The position numbers and the translations under genes are program-made. From Salinicola lusitanus (GTDB taxonomy: Bacteria > Pseudomonadota > Gammaproteobacteria > Pseudomonadales > Halomonadaceae), in the NCBI RefSeq assembly GCF_003206045.1, contig NZ_PZJM01000002.1, positions 368,462-432,461 on the forward strand: a stretch of DNA of 64,000 bases. Direction: 5' to 3'. This document shows, one piece after another, positions 53,864 through 63,048 of this stretch. Every line of letters begins with the position of its first letter. Positions within the stretch are counted from its first letter, which is position 1. The notes below the pieces were generated by a model. The model saw nothing but the letters and a program-made list of their open reading frames with translations, ran no database searches and was not told the origin of the DNA.

Positions 53864-54640
53864 TCAGGGCAGATAGCGCGGGCGGAAGATGCCCTCGAGA
53901 TCGGCATAGGGGATGGTCAGCACCGGCTGGCCCACGGCGTACGGCGCCAGGTCGTAGACCTGATACTTGACCGCGACGGCATCCGCCAGCGGCGCGACAT
54001 TGTCGGAGACGACGAACGGCCACTGGGACTCGGACAGTCCGCGCGCCTGGTCCGTCTGCAGCCAGCGCCGGTGGGCCCGCTCCAGCGCCGCTTCGTAGGC
54101 CGGTCGCTTGCCCGGCTGCAGCATGTCGGCGAGATCGACGATCTGCTGCGTGTCGCGCTGGATCACCATGTAGGAGGTCAACGGCAAGCCGTGGGCGCCG
54201 CCACTGTAGAGATAGCCGTCGAGTTCGATCACCAGCAGGTCGTCGTGGTCCGCCACGACGTGGGCCTTGAGATCGGCCTCGTAGCCCGGCAGCTGCGGCA
54301 CGTCTTCGCGAGCGCGACGCGAAGCTGCAAAGACCTGGTCGGCAAAGGCGTCGAACGAGGTTGCCTGTCCCATGGCACTGCCGTCGGGGTTGTCGCTGAG
54401 CCCGCTCGCCAGCCCGAACAACCGTCGCTCGAGCTCGGCGGAAAGCCGTGGTGACTCGGGGAAACGCAAGTAGGCCGCATTGACGTCGGCGCAGCTGTCC
54501 TTCTCGCAACCCGGCTCGTGGGCGCTCTTCACCACCGCCTCGGTTCGTAGCGCGTCACCTCCCCATCCGGTCAGGCTCTGGCAGCCTGACAGCATGACGG
54601 CCGCCAGAGTCAGGCCGCCAATCAACCAGCGCTTCTGCAT
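53864..54640 (-). CDS. DUF3298-type (RsiV-like) lipoprotein
   Basis: A 258-residue lipoprotein. The start at 54640 has GGAGG 6 bases upstream and gives a signal peptide with lipobox LSGC (Cys near 20). The body resembles the DUF4163/DUF3298 pair found in PdaC and RsiV: YSGGAHGLPLTSYMVIQRDT and later IVDLADMLQPGKR. These proteins bind envelope components; the exact role is unknown. Converges on hisF. Confidence 0.82.
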   Translation of the reverse strand: MQKRWLIGGLTLAAVMLSGCQSLTGWGGDALRTEAVVKSAHEPGCEKDSCADVNAAYLRFPESPRLSAELERRLFGLASGLSDNPDGSAMGQATSFDAFADQVFAASRRAREDVPQLPGYEADLKAHVVADHDDLLVIELDGYLYSGGAHGLPLTSYMVIQRDTQQIVDLADMLQPGKRPAYEAALERAHRRWLQTDQARGLSESQWPFVVSDNVAPLADAVAVKYQVYDLAPYAVGQPVLTIPYADLEGIFRPRYLP

Positions 54641-54738
54641 GGTGTTCCTCCATGAACGTTCGTAGATGAGGCGCCGAGTGGTCGTCAGCGTTATCCACAC
54701 GCCTCAGCGTAGCCGGTTTGTCCACAACCGGTAGCGAG

Positions 54739-55329
54739 TCAGTCGAGACTCAGGCCCAGGTTGCTGACCCCCTGGTTGCGACCGAGCGCGCGCAACGCCG
54801 AGAGCGCCTTGAGCCCCGGGTCGGCCTCGAGCGCTTCGAGTACTGCGTCCTGGAAGTCGCGCTCGTCCTGCATCAGTTCATGCTCGCGAAACAACGCGTC
54901 GAGCCGTTCGGCATCCTCGCTGCCCTCGGTCATCTCGATATAGGCGCGTACGCCGTTGCGCGAGACGCGGCTCACCTCCAGCGCCGCTTCCGGGGCTTCG
55001 CCGCGCAGGGTGTCCAGCAGCGTGGTCAGGGCCATGACCGCCTCCGTCGCCCGCCGCGCACCAAAGCTGTCATCGGCCTCCGGGGGCTCGACATCGGCGA
55101 GCTTCTCGGCCTGCTTGTCGAAGTCGATCTTCGCCGCGGCGATCTTGAGCCGCTCCCACACCAGATCCAGCACGTTGTGGAGTACGCTGGGGTTGCCCTG
55201 GCCGCTCACGCCGGCGTAGAGCGCGTAATTGGGTACCAGCCGCTCGCTCAACGCGGCCATGAAGGCGATCCGCTGGCGCGCGTCGAGCTGGCGCAATCTG
55301 GCGTTGAAGCTACCCGAAGGCTTGGTCAT
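54739..55329 (-). CDS. yjaG: DUF416 family protein YjaG
   Basis: A 196-residue DUF416 protein: FNARLRQLDARQRIAFMAAL at the N-terminus, then SERLVPNYALYA and ALSALRALGRNQGVSNLGLS at the end are family marks. All-helical, unknown function. It starts 10 bases after the alkyltransferase-like gene and is probably co-transcribed. Confidence 0.9.
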   Translation of the reverse strand: MTKPSGSFNARLRQLDARQRIAFMAALSERLVPNYALYAGVSGQGNPSVLHNVLDLVWERLKIAAAKIDFDKQAEKLADVEPPEADDSFGARRATEAVMALTTLLDTLRGEAPEAALEVSRVSRNGVRAYIEMTEGSEDAERLDALFREHELMQDERDFQDAVLEALEADPGLKALSALRALGRNQGVSNLGLSLD

Positions 55330-55339
55330 GAACTCTCCG

Positions 55340-55642
55340 TCACTCTGGCCACATCAAATGCGTGGGTACGCGGCCGCTGGCATCGAAAACGACACCCTCG
55401 GCGCGCAGTTTCTCGTGCTGTCGCTGGGCACCGCCATGATCCGCGATTCGGCGGCTGGCACCAATCACCCGATACCAGGGCAGGCCGTGCCCGGTCGGCA
55501 ACTGTCGCATTGCCGTACCGACCATGCGCGCCGTGGCCCCCTCCGTCATCCCGGCGATCCGACCATAGGTGGTAACACGCCCCGGCGGGATCTGCGCCAC
55601 GATGGTGTAGATCTGTTCGAGAATCTGGGCTCGGATGGCCAT
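55340..55642 (-). CDS. Alkyltransferase-like protein (ATL)
   Basis: A 100-residue MGMT-fold domain. The alkyl-acceptor motif PCHR of active MGMT is PWYRV here: Cys is replaced by Trp. The DNA-binding HTH with the Arg finger (TEGATARMVGTAMRQ) is present. ATL proteins bind O6-alkylguanine without repairing it and recruit nucleotide excision repair. The pattern matches E. coli YbaZ/Atl. Confidence 0.93.
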   Translation of the reverse strand: MAIRAQILEQIYTIVAQIPPGRVTTYGRIAGMTEGATARMVGTAMRQLPTGHGLPWYRVIGASRRIADHGGAQRQHEKLRAEGVVFDASGRVPTHLMWPE

Positions 55643-55701
55643 GACTAAATGCTAACTCCCCGCTTGTGGAGTCGCCCGGTCGACCCCATCATGGACACAT
55701 C

Positions 55702-56373
55702 ATGCATATCTATTTTCTCCAGCATAGTCCGTTGTTCGGTCCCGCCCGCATGGCGGACTGGCTCACCGGTATGGGTCACAGCTACAACCACTGCCGGCTC
55801 GATGAGGGCGAACTACCGCCGCCGCTGGCCAACTGCGACGCGCTCGTCCTGCTCGACGCTTTCTCGCCACCGGAGGCGACGCTGTTCAAGCGAGAGCGCA
55901 AGCTGGTGGATCGCGCCCTGAAGAGCAACAAGCCGGTGCTGGGCATCGGCTTCGGCGCCGGCCTGATCGCCGAGGCGCTAGGCGCCATCGTGTCCCCCGC
56001 GGTTCAGCCGGAGATCGGCTGGCAGCCGCTGACCCTGGCCGACGACAGCCCCTTCGATCTGCCCGAGATGTTCGAGACGCTGCTCTGGCATCGAGACATC
56101 TTCGGCCTGCCGGATGGCTGCCTGCCACTGGGCAGCACACCAGCCGGTCCGGTCCAGGGGTTTGCCTGGGATGCGGGTCGCGTCGTCGCGCTGCAGTGCC
56201 ATCTGGAGTCGACCGCCCAAGGCACGGCGGCGCTGTGCAATCACGACCTGCCGACGACCGCTGCCGCTGCCTATGTCCAGACCCGTGACGAGATCCTGCG
56301 CGACCCGAGACGCTTCGATCGGCAGGCGGCACTGCTGGACCGGGTCATGACCCAGTGGCTCGATGGCCACTAG
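55702..56373 (+). CDS. Class I glutamine amidotransferase-like protein without the nucleophile Cys
   Basis: A 223-residue GATase-like protein starting MHIYFLQHSPLFGPARMADWL. In active members the nucleophile elbow is GxCxG (as in GICLGAQLIA); here it is GIGFGAGLIAEALGA, so Cys is Gly. The later His motif region is HLESTAQ. It may be a non-catalytic paralogue. The start is internal to the open frame and has no strong ribosome site. It stands alone between the ATL gene and selU. Confidence 0.8.
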   Translation: MHIYFLQHSPLFGPARMADWLTGMGHSYNHCRLDEGELPPPLANCDALVLLDAFSPPEATLFKRERKLVDRALKSNKPVLGIGFGAGLIAEALGAIVSPAVQPEIGWQPLTLADDSPFDLPEMFETLLWHRDIFGLPDGCLPLGSTPAGPVQGFAWDAGRVVALQCHLESTAQGTAALCNHDLPTTAAAAYVQTRDEILRDPRRFDRQAALLDRVMTQWLDGH

Positions 56374-56395
56374 CGTCGAAACGGAGAGGGCGGCA

Positions 56396-57484
56396 CTAGG
56401 CCGCGTACTCACGCTCCCACTGCCGGGCGACCGCAAGACAGCTGTCCCAGTCCCCGACGTGCAGGGTCGGCCGGGGCTGGTGCTCGATCTGATGACGATA
56501 CATCGGATCGTAATACTCCCTTAGCAGCGGAGCCAGCCAGTCATCGTGCGCCTGCACGTTGCCGAGACGTTGCGCCGAGAACGCCCGCTGCTGTGCCTCG
56601 ATCAATCGCGCCAGCCGCTCGCCCCCCAAGCGTTTGCCGAGGCGTTTCAGGGCACCGGAAAGCTGCTTGCGAAACAGCACCTCGCCCAGTTGCAGACCAT
56701 AGTGGCGATGGTAGATGTCGCTGAGATCCTCGATGTAATCCTTGCGGATCTGTTCGAGGCGCCACTCCAGTGGCATCTCCACGCGAATGCACGGCGCCGC
56801 TTTCATCGACTGCCAGAAGGTCGCCGGTATCGCCAGGCGGCCGATTCGCTGCGACTCGTCCTCGACCACGCGGGCCCGTGGCAACCGCATCAGATCCAGC
56901 GTCAAACCGTGCTCGAAATCGATCTGCGAGGGGCCGGCCATCGGGTGCTGGCCAAAGGCCGAGCCCTTGTGACGTGCGTGGCCTTCCAGGTCGACTCCCG
57001 AACCGAGCGCATTGATCAGTGCGGTCTTGGCACAACCGGTCAAGCCCGCGACCAGCAGCAGAGGGGCCTGGCTATGGCTTTCGAGCGCCTCGATCAGTTG
57101 GTTGCGCATCGCCTTCCAACCGCCGCGAATTCGCGGTAGCGGATGGCCCCGTTCGGCCAGCCACTGCTGCGATATCTTCGACCGCATTCCGCCGCGGAAA
57201 CAGTAGATCACGCTATCCGGTGCCGCTTCGAGCGCCTGCTCCCAGGCGGCGAGAGATCTTTCACGGCGGTCGCCCGAGACCAGGTGGTTACCCAGCGCAA
57301 CCGCCGAGGCCTGGCCGGCCTGCTTGTAGCGAATGCCGACTTCGCGACGCTCGTCGTCATTCATCAGTGGCAGGTTGATCGCACCGGGCAAGGCGCCCGC
57401 CGAGAACTCGATCGGCGCACGCACATCGATCAGAGGCCGCTCCAGCAGTGCCAGGTCCGCGTCGATGAACTCGTCGCTTTTCAA
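56396..57484 (-). CDS. selU: tRNA 2-selenouridine synthase SelU (MnmH)
   Basis: A 362-residue SelU. The best start is a TTG at 57484 overlapping the selD stop (TTGA): it gives (M)KSDEFIDADLALLERPLIDVR. The N-terminal rhodanese domain has the active loop YCFRGGMRS (Cys about 97), and the C-terminal P-loop reads GLTGCAKTALINAL. It swaps sulphur for selenium in the tRNA wobble uridine using selenophosphate. No ATG lies near the conserved start. Confidence 0.92.
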   Translation of the reverse strand: MKSDEFIDADLALLERPLIDVRAPIEFSAGALPGAINLPLMNDDERREVGIRYKQAGQASAVALGNHLVSGDRRERSLAAWEQALEAAPDSVIYCFRGGMRSKISQQWLAERGHPLPRIRGGWKAMRNQLIEALESHSQAPLLLVAGLTGCAKTALINALGSGVDLEGHARHKGSAFGQHPMAGPSQIDFEHGLTLDLMRLPRARVVEDESQRIGRLAIPATFWQSMKAAPCIRVEMPLEWRLEQIRKDYIEDLSDIYHRHYGLQLGEVLFRKQLSGALKRLGKRLGGERLARLIEAQQRAFSAQRLGNVQAHDDWLAPLLREYYDPMYRHQIEHQPRPTLHVGDWDSCLAVARQWEREYAA

Positions 57485-58521
57485 CCGCGCACCTCGATCA
57501 GTCCCGCGCCGCCGCGAGGCGTGATGCACTCGCCGAACGCCTCCAGCTTGAGCTGGTGCTGGCGCCCGATCCGCTCGACATCGTCGGCCCAGGCCGGATC
57601 CACGGCCAGCAGCAGCCCTCCGGAAGTCTGCGGATCGCACAGCCACTGCCAATGGGCGGCGTCCATGTCCGGCAGCGCCTTGCCGATCGCCTCGCGATTG
57701 CGCCCTGTACCGCCCGGCACCGCACCCTGGCGCCGATAGGCCTCGGCTTCCGCCAGCCTCGGCAGCTTGGCGAAGTCGATTCGCGCCTCGACGCCGCTGG
57801 CCGCGCACACCTCGCTCAGATGACCCGCCAGGCCGAAGCCGGTGACATCGGTCATGGCATGTACGCCCTGAATCTTGGCCAGCTCCTTGCCGATGTCGTT
57901 GGCGACCAGCATGGTCTCGCGCGCCAGGCCGTGATGTCCGGGCTGCAGCCTGCCCTGCTTCTCGGCCGTCGTCAGCAGCCCGACGCCCAGCGGCTTGGTC
58001 AGATAGAGCAGGTCGCCGGGCTTGGCACCGCTGTTGAGCTTGAGGTTGGCGAGATCGACCAGGCCGTTGACCGCCAGCCCGAAGATCGGCTCCGGCGCAT
58101 CGATGGAGTGCCCGCCCGCCAAGGCAACGCCCAGGGCGCGGCAGACGGCCTGGGCGCCGGACATGACGTCACCGGCGATTTCCGCCGGCAGCTTGTCCAG
58201 CGGCCAGCCGAGGATACCCAGTGCCATGACCGGATCCCCTCCCATGGCGTAGACGTCACTGATGGCGTTGGTCGCCGCAATGCGGCCGAAATCGAACGGA
58301 TCGTCGACGATCGGCATGAAGAAATCGGTGGTAGAGATCAGGCCGCGGCCGTCGCCGAGATCGTAGACGGCGGCATCCTCGCGCCCCTGGTTGCCGACGA
58401 TCAGATTCTGGCTGTTGGCGCCCGGTCCCGCCTTGGCGAGAATCCGATCGAGCACGTCTGGGGCGATCTTGCAGCCACAGCCGGCCCCGTGGCTGTACTG
58501 CGTCAGGCGAATGGCACTCAT
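57481..58521 (-). CDS. selD: Selenide, water dikinase SelD
   Basis: A 346-residue SelD with the glycine/Cys-rich N-terminal GAGCGCKIAP (Cys15, Cys17, Lys18) and the AIR-synthase-like core GGHSIDAPEPIFGLAVNG. It makes selenophosphate from selenide and ATP. It feeds SelU, encoded next. The active-site residue is Cys, not selenocysteine. No selA/selB are visible here. Confidence 0.97.
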   Translation of the reverse strand: MSAIRLTQYSHGAGCGCKIAPDVLDRILAKAGPGANSQNLIVGNQGREDAAVYDLGDGRGLISTTDFFMPIVDDPFDFGRIAATNAISDVYAMGGDPVMALGILGWPLDKLPAEIAGDVMSGAQAVCRALGVALAGGHSIDAPEPIFGLAVNGLVDLANLKLNSGAKPGDLLYLTKPLGVGLLTTAEKQGRLQPGHHGLARETMLVANDIGKELAKIQGVHAMTDVTGFGLAGHLSEVCAASGVEARIDFAKLPRLAEAEAYRRQGAVPGGTGRNREAIGKALPDMDAAHWQWLCDPQTSGGLLLAVDPAWADDVERIGRQHQLKLEAFGECITPRGGAGLIEVRG

Positions 58522-58619
58522 TTCTGGCTCCTCGTCCCGTTCCTGGAGATATCGATCCTGGCAGTCAGTTTAACCGACCCGGCGACGCCACTCAGCGCTG
58601 GCGGCCGAGTCGCCCGCTC

Positions 58620-59999
58620 TTACAGCGCCTCCAGCGCCTCGGCCAGCTTGTCGACCGCCACCACCTGCATGCCGGCGGGCGCCTTCTTGGGCGCATTGCC
58701 GCGCGGCACGATGGCCCGCGTGAAACCATGCTTGGCGGCCTCGACGATGCGCTCCTGGCCGCTGGGGACCGGCCTGATCTCCCCGGAGAGGCCGACCTCG
58801 CCAAACACCACCAGCTCCCGCGGCAGCGGCCGGTTCTGGAGACTGGAGACCACCGCCAGCAGCACCGCCAGATCGGCGCTGGTCTCCAGCACCTTGACCC
58901 CGCCGACGACGTTGAGAAAGACATCCTGATCGCCGGTGAACAGGCCGCCGTGCTTGTGCAGCACCGCCAACAGCATGGCCAGGCGGTTGTGGTCGAGCCC
59001 CACCGCCACGCGCCGGGGATTGCCCAGCGCGGACTCGTCGAGCAGCGCCTGGACTTCGACCAGGATCGGACGGGTGCCCTCCCACACCACCATCACCAGA
59101 CTGCCGGAGGCCTGCTCCTCGCTCCGCGACAGGAAGATCGCGCTGGGGTTCTTGACCTCCTTGAGGCCGAGCTCGACCATCGCGAACACGCCGAGTTCGT
59201 TGATCGCGCCAAAGCGGTTCTTCTGCCCGCGCAAGGTGCGGAAACGCGAGTCGCTTCCCCCCTCCAGCAGCAGCGAGGCGTCAATCATGTGCTCGAGCAC
59301 CTTGGGGCCGGCCAGGGTGCCATCCTTGGTCACGTGGCCCACCAGCATCAGCACGGTGTTGCTCTGCTTGGCGAACCGCGTCAGCGCCGCCGCCGACTCG
59401 CGAACCTGGGCAACGCCGCCGGGTGCCGAGCCGATATCCTCCAGATGCATGGTCTGGATGGAGTCGATGATCAACACTTCGGGACGCTCTCGCTCCGCCA
59501 CGGCCAGCAGCGTCTCGATGCTGGTCTCGGCGAGCATCTTGAGCCCCTGGGTCGGCAGTTGCAGACGGTGGGCCCGCATCGCCACCTGCGACAGCGACTC
59601 CTCACCGGTCACGTAAAGCACCCGCTTGCTCTGGGCCAGACGACAGGCCGTCTGCAACAGCAGGGTGGACTTCCCGGCACCGGGATGGCCGCCCAGCAGC
59701 ACCGCCGAACCCGGCACCAAGCCGCCGCCGAGCACCCGGTCGAACTCCTCGAACGTGGAGCTGAACCGGGGTACCTCGGTAAGATCGACGCCAGAGAGAT
59801 CGACGACTTCCCGCGACAGCGTACCCGCGTAGCCGCCACGAGCGCCGCTACTACCGGGAGTCGAGGCGCCGGGTCGCGCGCTGCCGAGGCGAATCTCGGT
59901 CAGCGTGTTCCACTCACGGCAGTTGCTGCACTGGCCTTGCCATTTGCTGTATTCCGCACCGCATTCGGTGCAGACGAAGGCACTCTTCGCTTTTGCCAC
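58620..59999 (-). CDS. radA: DNA repair protein RadA
   Basis: A 459-residue RadA with a GTG start at 59999 (GGAG 9 bases upstream), matching the E. coli length of 460. The N-terminal zinc finger is CTECGAEYSKWQGQCSNC; Walker A is GGHPGAGKST; the RadA-specific KNRFG motif is near residue 255; the C-terminal Lon-like domain follows. It is a branch-migration helicase for recombination. Confidence 0.97.
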   Translation of the reverse strand: MAKAKSAFVCTECGAEYSKWQGQCSNCREWNTLTEIRLGSARPGASTPGSSGARGGYAGTLSREVVDLSGVDLTEVPRFSSTFEEFDRVLGGGLVPGSAVLLGGHPGAGKSTLLLQTACRLAQSKRVLYVTGEESLSQVAMRAHRLQLPTQGLKMLAETSIETLLAVAERERPEVLIIDSIQTMHLEDIGSAPGGVAQVRESAAALTRFAKQSNTVLMLVGHVTKDGTLAGPKVLEHMIDASLLLEGGSDSRFRTLRGQKNRFGAINELGVFAMVELGLKEVKNPSAIFLSRSEEQASGSLVMVVWEGTRPILVEVQALLDESALGNPRRVAVGLDHNRLAMLLAVLHKHGGLFTGDQDVFLNVVGGVKVLETSADLAVLLAVVSSLQNRPLPRELVVFGEVGLSGEIRPVPSGQERIVEAAKHGFTRAIVPRGNAPKKAPAGMQVVAVDKLAEALEAL

Positions 60000-60117
60000 G
60001 CGCGGGGTCTCCGTCAGGCCGGGTAGAGGATCGCAAGATACGTAGGGTGCCACAAAGGGTCAGCCCTCAACGACGAGAGGCGGCCCATGGCCGCCTCTAC
60101 GCTCGTCAGTGCCTGGC

Positions 60118-60582
60118 CTACTGGCGAGTCAGGCGCAACATCTGGCCGTTCTCGAAACGACGACGCTGGGGATCGATCAGTTCCAGCGTGCGGTCATCGA
60201 TCTTCTGGAAATAGTAGATCTGACCTTCGCCGTTCGGCGTCAGCTCGTAGACCGTCGCCTGCGGGTCGACCGCGGTGCCCGTCATCGTTTCCCACTGACC
60301 TTCGTACTGCTCGGGATCCGGATTCTGCGGGTGATTCATGTAGTCGGCTTCGAGCGTGAAGGTGCGCTGCGAGGCCGGCGAGGACTCGGTCCCGTTGAGA
60401 TTGACGGTCAGGTCGATGCCATCGCAGCTACGGCAAGGCAGCGTGCCTTCGTAGGTGACGGCGTTCGACGACATGCCGGCAGAGGAGTCGGCGGTGCCAG
60501 ACTGAGTCTGGGATCCACCGCTGGCACAACCGGCCAGTACGGCTACCGTGGCGGCGCTGGCCAGCAACGTCCTGATCTGCAT
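60118..60582 (-). CDS. NlpE-like lipoprotein
   Basis: A 154-residue lipoprotein. The start at 60582 has AAGGAG and a signal peptide with lipobox LAGC (Cys about 19). After a Ser/Thr-rich linker comes an NlpE N-terminal-like domain: TLPCRSCDGIDLTVNL with the CxxC motif, then beta strands. NlpE senses outer-membrane attachment and copper and signals to Cpx in enterics; the C-terminal OB domain of E. coli NlpE is absent. Confidence 0.87.
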   Translation of the reverse strand: MQIRTLLASAATVAVLAGCASGGSQTQSGTADSSAGMSSNAVTYEGTLPCRSCDGIDLTVNLNGTESSPASQRTFTLEADYMNHPQNPDPEQYEGQWETMTGTAVDPQATVYELTPNGEGQIYYFQKIDDRTLELIDPQRRRFENGQMLRLTRQ

Positions 60583-60709
60583 ATTGGTTCTCCTTACACT
60601 TCTGGGCCATACAGGCCGCATTGGCGGCCACGTGACTACAGGATAGCGGTAAGTCTCCTGCATGACATCCCATTCAAACGAGAGCATCAGGCTGCCACGC
60701 GAGCGCGTC

Positions 60710-61807
60710 TCAATCCATTACTGAATAGTCGGTATAGCCTTCGGCGCCACCGCCATAGAAAGTCTCCGGATTCGGTTCGTTGAGGGCCGCATCACGCCGA
60801 AACCGCTCGACCAGGTCCGGATTGGCGATATAGGGGCGGCCGAAAGCGGCGGCGTCGCCCAGCCCATTGCCGATCAAGGTCTCCGCGCGCTCGGCCGTGT
60901 AGTGCCCGCAGTAGATCAAGGTGCCGCTGAAGCGCTCGCGCAGGTCGCGGCGGAAATCGTCGGTCAGTTGCGGGCCTTCGCCGGTCCAGTCGGGCTCATT
61001 GACGTGCAGGTAGGCGATCCGGCGACGGCTCAGCTCGCTGGCCAGGTAGCGCATCATCGCCTCGGGCTCGTCATCCGACAGGCCGAATATCTCGATGAAT
61101 GGCGACAGGCGCACACCGACACGTCCTGCCCCCATGACGTCGATGACGGCATCGGTGACTTCCAGCAGCAAGCGAGCGCGGTTGACGACGCTGCCGCCAT
61201 AGCGGTCACTGCGCTGGTTGCTGCCGGTGGCGAGGAATTGCTGCAGCAGGTAGGCATTGGCGGCGTGGACCTCGACCAGGTCAAAACCGGCCCGCTGGGC
61301 GCGTTTGGCAGCCTGGCGGTAATCGTCGATCACACCGGGGATCTCGTCGAGTGCCAGCGCACGCGGGGTGCTGGTGGGATGCTGGCCCGAGCTGCCATCT
61401 TCGAACTCGACGAAGCAGTTGGCCCCCTCGGCGCGCAGGGCGCTGGGGGCGACCGGCGCCTGACCCTCCGGCTGCACCATCTCATGGGAGATACGTCCGA
61501 CATGCCAGAGCTGGAGTGCCATCTTGCCTCCGGCCTCGTGCACGGCATCGACGACCTGACGCCACCCGGCTTCCTGGGCATCGGTCCAGATCCCGGGGGT
61601 GTAGACGTAGCCCCGCGCCGTGGGCGAGATATTGGTCGCTTCGCTGATGATCAGCCCGGCACCGGCGCGCTGAGCGTAATATTCGGCCTGTAGCGCCCCC
61701 GGCACGCTGTCCGGGGTGCGTGCGCGCGTGAGCGGTGCCATCAGCACGCGGTTGGAGAGTTCGACGTCGCCGACGGTGATGGGCGAGAGCAGCTTATCGT
61801 AATCCAT
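60710..61807 (-). CDS. Old Yellow Enzyme alkene reductase (NemA-like)
   Basis: A 365-residue FMN TIM-barrel protein. It starts DKLLSPITVGDVELSNRVLMAPLTR and has HVGRISHEMVQPEG, the catalytic pair in VEVHAANAYLLQQFL (His/Asn) and DRYGGSVVNRARLLLEV. It reduces activated C=C bonds such as N-ethylmaleimide with NADPH. Divergent from hisC. Confidence 0.95.
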   Translation of the reverse strand: MDYDKLLSPITVGDVELSNRVLMAPLTRARTPDSVPGALQAEYYAQRAGAGLIISEATNISPTARGYVYTPGIWTDAQEAGWRQVVDAVHEAGGKMALQLWHVGRISHEMVQPEGQAPVAPSALRAEGANCFVEFEDGSSGQHPTSTPRALALDEIPGVIDDYRQAAKRAQRAGFDLVEVHAANAYLLQQFLATGSNQRSDRYGGSVVNRARLLLEVTDAVIDVMGAGRVGVRLSPFIEIFGLSDDEPEAMMRYLASELSRRRIAYLHVNEPDWTGEGPQLTDDFRRDLRERFSGTLIYCGHYTAERAETLIGNGLGDAAAFGRPYIANPDLVERFRRDAALNEPNPETFYGGGAEGYTDYSVMD

Positions 61808-61985
61808 GGAATCCCTTCGATCGTTGAGTTGAGCGGATACCTCATAGATGAGGCAGTTAGAACACTAATCAACCCTGTCACCCACATTCGACGGGAGTGG
61901 CTTGCACCGCTTCGGACCAGAGGTCACTATGAGCTCAGACCCGCCACGCCTAACGAGCATCGTAGAAAACGTCCCGCGAGAGATC

Positions 61986-63038
61986 ATGAGTCAATTCTGG
62001 AGTCCCGCCGTTCGCGTCCTGACGCCCTACGTACCGGGCGAGCAACCGCGCGAAAAACTGGTCAAGCTGAATACCAACGAGAACCCCTATCCGCCCTCCC
62101 CGGCCGTCGAGCGGGTGTTGCAGGCGTTCGCGGTGGACCACCTTCGCCGCTACCCCGATCCCGAATCGCTGGCACTGCGCCAGGCATTGGCGAGGACACA
62201 CGATGTCGAGCCAGACCAGGTCTTCGTCGGCAACGGTTCCGATGAAGTGCTGGCACTGGCGTTCCAGACCTTCTTCTGCCAGCCGAAGCCACTGCTGATG
62301 CCCGCCATCAGCTATAGCTTCTATCCGGTCTACTGCAAGCTCTACGATATTCACTATCGAACCGTGGCGCTGGACGACCGCTGGCAGATCGCCCTGGAGG
62401 CCTTCGACACGGACAACGGTGGCGTGGTGTTCGCGAACCCCAACGCACCGACCGGCCATGGCCACTCGCGCCAGGCTGTCGCGCAGCTGCTGGAGCGCGT
62501 TACCGAGAGCGTGGTCCTGGTCGACGAGGCCTATGTCGATTTCGGTGGCGAGAGTGTCGTGCCGTTGATCGCGGACTATCCCAACCTGCTGGTTACCGGG
62601 ACCTTGTCGAAAGGGCGCAGCCTGGCCGGTTTGCGTGTGGGCTACGCGATCGGCTCGCGTGAGCTGATCGAAGGGTTGGAGCGCGTCAAGAATTCCTTCA
62701 ACTCCTACCCGATCGACATGCTGGCCAGCGAAGTCGCCATCGCTTCGCTCGAGGATCAGTCGCACTTCCAGGCGTGCTGCGAACAAGTCATGGCCACCCG
62801 CGAGTGGACACGCCAACAGCTCGAGACGATGGCGTTCGAGGTCCTGCCATCACAGACCAACTTCCTGTTCGTGCGTCATCCCCAACACAGTGGGGCCAGC
62901 CTGTTCAGCGGTCTGCGCGAGCGCGGCATTCTGGTTCGTCATTTCAACAAGGATGGCCTCAGCGATTTCCTGCGTATCTCGATCGGCACCGATGACGAGA
63001 TGGGCAGCCTGGTCGAAGCGTTGCAGGTCATGGTCTAG
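61986..63038 (+). CDS. hisC: Histidinol-phosphate aminotransferase HisC
   Basis: A 350-residue PLP enzyme. The start at 61986 gives MSQFWSPAVRVLTPYVPGEQ, the usual HisC opening; an upstream ATG at 61902 would add 28 atypical residues. The PLP Lys lies in GTLSKGRSLAGLRVGYA and NPNAPTGH, DEAYVDFGG are conserved. It carries out the seventh step of histidine synthesis. Not linked to hisBHAF, 8 kb away. Confidence 0.95.
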   Translation: MSQFWSPAVRVLTPYVPGEQPREKLVKLNTNENPYPPSPAVERVLQAFAVDHLRRYPDPESLALRQALARTHDVEPDQVFVGNGSDEVLALAFQTFFCQPKPLLMPAISYSFYPVYCKLYDIHYRTVALDDRWQIALEAFDTDNGGVVFANPNAPTGHGHSRQAVAQLLERVTESVVLVDEAYVDFGGESVVPLIADYPNLLVTGTLSKGRSLAGLRVGYAIGSRELIEGLERVKNSFNSYPIDMLASEVAIASLEDQSHFQACCEQVMATREWTRQQLETMAFEVLPSQTNFLFVRHPQHSGASLFSGLRERGILVRHFNKDGLSDFLRISIGTDDEMGSLVEALQVMV

Positions 63039-63048
63039 CCGGGCGCCA

